A stretch of 7,848 bases of DNA from JBEINZ01 sp040377825 (GTDB lineage Bacteria > Pseudomonadota > Alphaproteobacteria > Rhizobiales > Ancalomicrobiaceae): contig JBEINZ010000151.1 of the NCBI GenBank assembly GCA_040377825.1, positions 1-7,848 of the forward strand, in the 5' to 3' direction. Shown here piece after piece: positions 4,926 through 7,848 of this stretch (its first letter is position 1; every line of letters begins with the position of its first letter). The position numbers were made by a program, and so were the translations under genes. The notes beneath the pieces were generated by a model. That model was not told the origin of the DNA, did no database searches, and saw only the letters and a list, made by a program, of their open reading frames with translations.

Positions 4926-7715
4926 ATGACATCGCCAAAAGGCATGACCGATTTGATCGATTCCGCGGCCCTCGCGGCGCGCCTTCGTGCGCTCGTCGCA
5001 AGTGGAACCGATGGCGGCCACCCTTCAATTCGGCAAAATGTACTCGCGATCCTGAAAGAGGTCCGCCAAGAGACCCGCGCGCGGATAGAGGCACTGCTCT
5101 TGTCCGATCGGCTCGGCTCGCTCTGCGCTGAACGGCTTTCTTTTGTTCAAGATGAAATCATCCGCGTCATCTACGATTTCGCCGTCGCGCATGTCTATCC
5201 GGTGACGAATCCCTCGGCTGCCGAACATATGGCGATCACGGCGGTCGGTGGATATGGCCGCGCGACGCTGGCGCCGGGGTCCGACATCGATCTGCTGTTT
5301 CTGCTTCCCTACAAGCAGACGCCCTGGGGCGAAAGCGTTATCGAGTATATTCTCTATATGCTCTGGGACATGGGCCTGAAAGTCGGCCACGCGACGCGCA
5401 ACGTCGAGGAGTGTTTGAGGCTTTCCCGCTCCGATCTGACGATCAGGACCGCGATCCTGGAAGCCCGCTACATCTGGGGCGACGAAGCCCTATTTCGCGA
5501 TCTCGCCACGCGTTTCGACCAAGAGGTCGTGCGCAATACCGGTCCAGAATACATCGCCGCCAAGCTCGCGGAGCGGGACGCGCGGCTGCGCCGGCAAGGC
5601 TCCTCACGATATCTGGTCGAGCCGAACGTCAAGGAGGGCAAGGGCGGGCTGCGCGATCTACAGACGCTTTTTTGGATCGCCAAGTACTTTTATCGCGTCA
5701 AGGAGCCCTCCGAACTGATCACCGCTGGGGTTTTGTCACCGGCGGAGTTGGCCCGCTTCAAGCGTTGCGAGGACTTTCTGTGGGCGGTGCGGTGCAGCCT
5801 CCATTTTGCGACGGGTCGCGCCGAGGAGCGGCTCTCCTTCGACCACCAGCGCGACATTGCTCGGCGCCTTGGCTATGTGCCCCGAGCTGGCATGCGCGCG
5901 GTCGAGCGCTTCATGAAGCACTATTTTCTGGTCGCCAAGGATGTCGGCGATCTGACGCTGATCTTTTGCGCGGCTCTGGAAGAGCAGCACGTCAAGAAAG
6001 TGTCCGGCCTCAACCGCTTCGTAAATCGGTTGGTCAAGCGACGCCGCAAGGCCATGCCGGAGAGCCAGTTCGTCATCGAAAACGACCGCATCGCCGTCGC
6101 CGATCCGGATGTCTTCATCAAGGATCCGGTCGCGATCATTCGGATCTTTCACCGAGCGGATAAAGAAAATCTCGGTTTCCATCCTGACGCCATGAAATTG
6201 ATCACGCGATCCTTGTCATTGATCGACGATGAGCTTCGCGAGAATTCGGAAGCCAATACACTATTTCTCGATATTCTTACATCGCGTGGCAATCCCGAGA
6301 TCGTGCTGCGGCGAATGAACGAAGCCGGCGTGCTCGGCCGTTTCATTCCGGATTTCGGGCGCGTCGTCGCGATGATGCAGTTCAACATGTACCACCACTA
6401 TACGGTGGACGAGCATTTGATCCGCTCGATCGGCGAGATGACCGAGATCGAAAAGGGAACACGCCGCGAGGAATTGCCGCTCGCAAGCCGGCTCATTGGC
6501 GGCGTTCAGAACCGGCGACTGCTTTATGTCGCGCTCTTTCTGCATGACATCGGCAAAGGCCGGGCGGAGGATCATTCCGAGATGGGCGCGCGGATTGCCC
6601 GTCGCCTGTGCCCACGCTTCGGGCTTGGGCCGGCGGAGACTGAAACCGTCGTGTGGTTGGTTGAGAAACACCTCGTCATGAGCATGGTTGCTACTAGCCG
6701 CGACCTCAACGATCACAAGACGATCCGCGATTTCGCCGAGACCGTGCAGAGCCCCGAGCGGCTGAAGATGCTGCTGATCCTGACCGTCGCGGACATTCGC
6801 GCGGTGGGGCCTGGGGTGTTCAACGGCTGGAAAGGTCAGCTGCTGCGAACGCTTTACTATGAGACCGAGCCGCAACTTGCGGGTGGCCATAGTCAGATAT
6901 CACGCGACCAGCGTGTGGCTGCGGCCAAGCGTGAGTTATCCGATCAGTTAACCGGTTGGACCTATGCGGAGAAGGCCGCTTATGTCGAGCGACACTATCC
7001 ACCTTATTGGCTGCGCGTCGACATAGCCCGCCAAGTCGAGCATGCCCGGTTCATTCGCGAGGCCGATCGGGCAGGGCGGAATCTTGCAACCGACGTCACG
7101 CCGCGCGCCTTTCAGGGCGTTACCGAGATCACCGTTCTTGCCGGCGATCACCCGAGGCTTCTGTCGACGATCGCCGGCGCTTGCGCGGTCGCCGGCGCCA
7201 ATATCGTGGACGCGCAGATTTACACCACCACGGATGGGCTCGCGCTGGATACGATCTTCATCAATCGAGAGTTTGCCGATGATGACGACGAGCGACGGCG
7301 CGGGGGGCGGATCTCCTCGCTGATCGAACGAACGCTGGCGGGTCATGAACATCTGCCGGGTTCCATCGAGCGCAAGGCGCTGGCGAAATCGAGCGTCAAG
7401 GCGTTCGAACTCGCCACCGACGTGATCGTCAACAATTCCTGGTCGGATCGTTTCACCGTGGTTGAGGTTTCCGGCCTCGATCGCCCCGGCCTTCTCTATG
7501 ATCTGACCCGGGCTTTATCCGACCTCAATCTGAACATTAACTCTGCGCACGTTTCGACGTTCGGCGAGCGTGCGGTCGACGTTTTCTATGTCACCGATCT
7601 GCTCGGCCTCAAGGTTGAGGCGAAGTCGCGGGAACGGGCGATTCGCGAGCGGCTGATGGTGGCTTTCGACGGTGAGCGCCAGACGGCGCCGGAGCGCAAA
7701 GCGCGCTCTGCTTGA
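4926..7715 (+). CDS. glnD: Bifunctional uridylyltransferase/uridylyl-removing enzyme GlnD (PII sensor)
   Basis: GlnD adds UMP to PII proteins (GlnB/GlnK) when glutamine is low and removes it when glutamine is high, thereby controlling glutamine synthetase and nitrogen-regulated transcription. It acts in the cytoplasm. The 929-residue protein is full length for alphaproteobacteria. The nucleotidyltransferase site shows GGYGR at 108-112 and the metal-binding D-I-D at 120-122. KEGKGGLRDLQ (236-246) is the hallmark of the GlnD uridylyltransferase-linked domain. The HD hydrolase region spans about 488-600, with YHHYTVDEHL and the paired H540-D541 in FLHDIGKG. Two ACT domains that sense glutamine follow, with DHPRLLS (741-747) in the first and DRPGLLYDL (852-860) in the second. 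All key residues are intact. The ATG at 4926 has a modest GGAA (4915-4918) seven bases upstream; an in-frame ATG at 4944 is less likely. The gene is divergent from mutS, with one small gene between. Confidence 0.97.
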   Translation: MTSPKGMTDLIDSAALAARLRALVASGTDGGHPSIRQNVLAILKEVRQETRARIEALLLSDRLGSLCAERLSFVQDEIIRVIYDFAVAHVYPVTNPSAAEHMAITAVGGYGRATLAPGSDIDLLFLLPYKQTPWGESVIEYILYMLWDMGLKVGHATRNVEECLRLSRSDLTIRTAILEARYIWGDEALFRDLATRFDQEVVRNTGPEYIAAKLAERDARLRRQGSSRYLVEPNVKEGKGGLRDLQTLFWIAKYFYRVKEPSELITAGVLSPAELARFKRCEDFLWAVRCSLHFATGRAEERLSFDHQRDIARRLGYVPRAGMRAVERFMKHYFLVAKDVGDLTLIFCAALEEQHVKKVSGLNRFVNRLVKRRRKAMPESQFVIENDRIAVADPDVFIKDPVAIIRIFHRADKENLGFHPDAMKLITRSLSLIDDELRENSEANTLFLDILTSRGNPEIVLRRMNEAGVLGRFIPDFGRVVAMMQFNMYHHYTVDEHLIRSIGEMTEIEKGTRREELPLASRLIGGVQNRRLLYVALFLHDIGKGRAEDHSEMGARIARRLCPRFGLGPAETETVVWLVEKHLVMSMVATSRDLNDHKTIRDFAETVQSPERLKMLLILTVADIRAVGPGVFNGWKGQLLRTLYYETEPQLAGGHSQISRDQRVAAAKRELSDQLTGWTYAEKAAYVERHYPPYWLRVDIARQVEHARFIREADRAGRNLATDVTPRAFQGVTEITVLAGDHPRLLSTIAGACAVAGANIVDAQIYTTTDGLALDTIFINREFADDDDERRRGGRISSLIERTLAGHEHLPGSIERKALAKSSVKAFELATDVIVNNSWSDRFTVVEVSGLDRPGLLYDLTRALSDLNLNINSAHVSTFGERAVDVFYVTDLLGLKVEAKSRERAIRERLMVAFDGERQTAPERKARSA

Positions 7716-7808
7716 ACCGGTGGATAGCGCGTCCTTGGCCGAGACAATTGTGGCCACTTTGCTATTCTTGCAACGAATCGCATGTGTCATGGCCGGAGGC
7801 GGTGCCCG
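7716..7808. other. glnD to downstream gene spacer
   Basis: These 93 bases hold a small stem, TGGCC (7736-7740) with GGCCA (7752-7756), followed by CTTTGCTATTCTT. It could be a weak terminator but is too short to call. No convincing promoter was seen. The next gene may be co-transcribed with glnD. Confidence 0.3.
7795..7799 (+). promoter_or_regulatory. Strong ribosome binding site for the last, partial gene
   Basis: GGAGG lies nine bases before the ATG at 7809. It is the best Shine-Dalgarno match in the window and supports this ATG over the in-frame ATG at 7782 and the out-of-frame ATG at 7789. Confidence 0.6.
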
Positions 7809-7848
7809 ATGTCGCTTGCCCGCAACATTGGATCGTGTCCGGCAGTTC
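7809..7848 (+). CDS. murJ: Start of a gene cut by the window edge, probably lipid II flippase MurJ (MviN)
   Basis: Only 13 codons are visible, beginning MSLARNIGS. MurJ proteins often begin with a similar short basic segment (MS, a few residues, R, then a TV/SV-x-G-x-T-LLSR stretch), and glnD is followed by mviN/murJ in many alphaproteobacteria as I recall. MurJ is a multi-spanning membrane protein that moves lipid II across the cytoplasmic membrane for peptidoglycan synthesis. As written the frame continues C-P-A-V, which does not fit. One extra G after 7835 would give S-V-S-G-S, which does fit. A one-base sequencing loss or a real frameshift is therefore possible. The call rests on position and nine residues only. 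Confidence 0.45.
   Translation, partial: MSLARNIGSCPAV

Overview
The window is GC-rich and looks like an alphaproteobacterial chromosome, most likely Hyphomicrobiales (rhizobia and relatives). The reasons are the gene set and order (an OlsB-type ornithine lipid acyltransferase, MutS, a GlnD with two ACT domains, and the first codons of what is probably MurJ), the protein sequences, and an intergenic palindromic repeat of the style common in that order. Placement below the order is not secure. The repeat reminds me of elements in Beijerinckiaceae/Methylocystaceae, but that is from memory.

Layout, left to right. Positions 1-254 are non-coding. They hold a short perfect inverted repeat (19-43), a longer imperfect hairpin (71-122), and an AT-rich stretch (123-161) that probably contains the olsB promoter. 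olsB (255-1211, +) encodes a GNAT-like N-acyltransferase. It converges with mutS (1225-3963, -), and only 13 bases separate the two stop codons. Positions 3964-4231 are a 268-base divergent intergenic region with no convincing gene. A small unrecognised two-helix membrane protein follows (4232-4798, +), then 127 bases with a PhoB-box-like direct repeat just before glnD (4926-7715, +). After a 93-base gap, a start codon with a good Shine-Dalgarno sequence opens a gene that runs off the right edge and is probably murJ.

The genes are core functions and not one pathway: membrane lipid synthesis without phosphorus (OlsB), mismatch repair (MutS), PII-based nitrogen sensing (GlnD) and peptidoglycan precursor export (MurJ). 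I see no mobile element, CRISPR array, tRNA or rRNA, and no clear new multi-gene system. The points most worth a second look are the hairpin repeat upstream of olsB, the PhoB-box-like repeat upstream of glnD, the unrecognised membrane protein, and a possible frame break in the first codons of the last gene.
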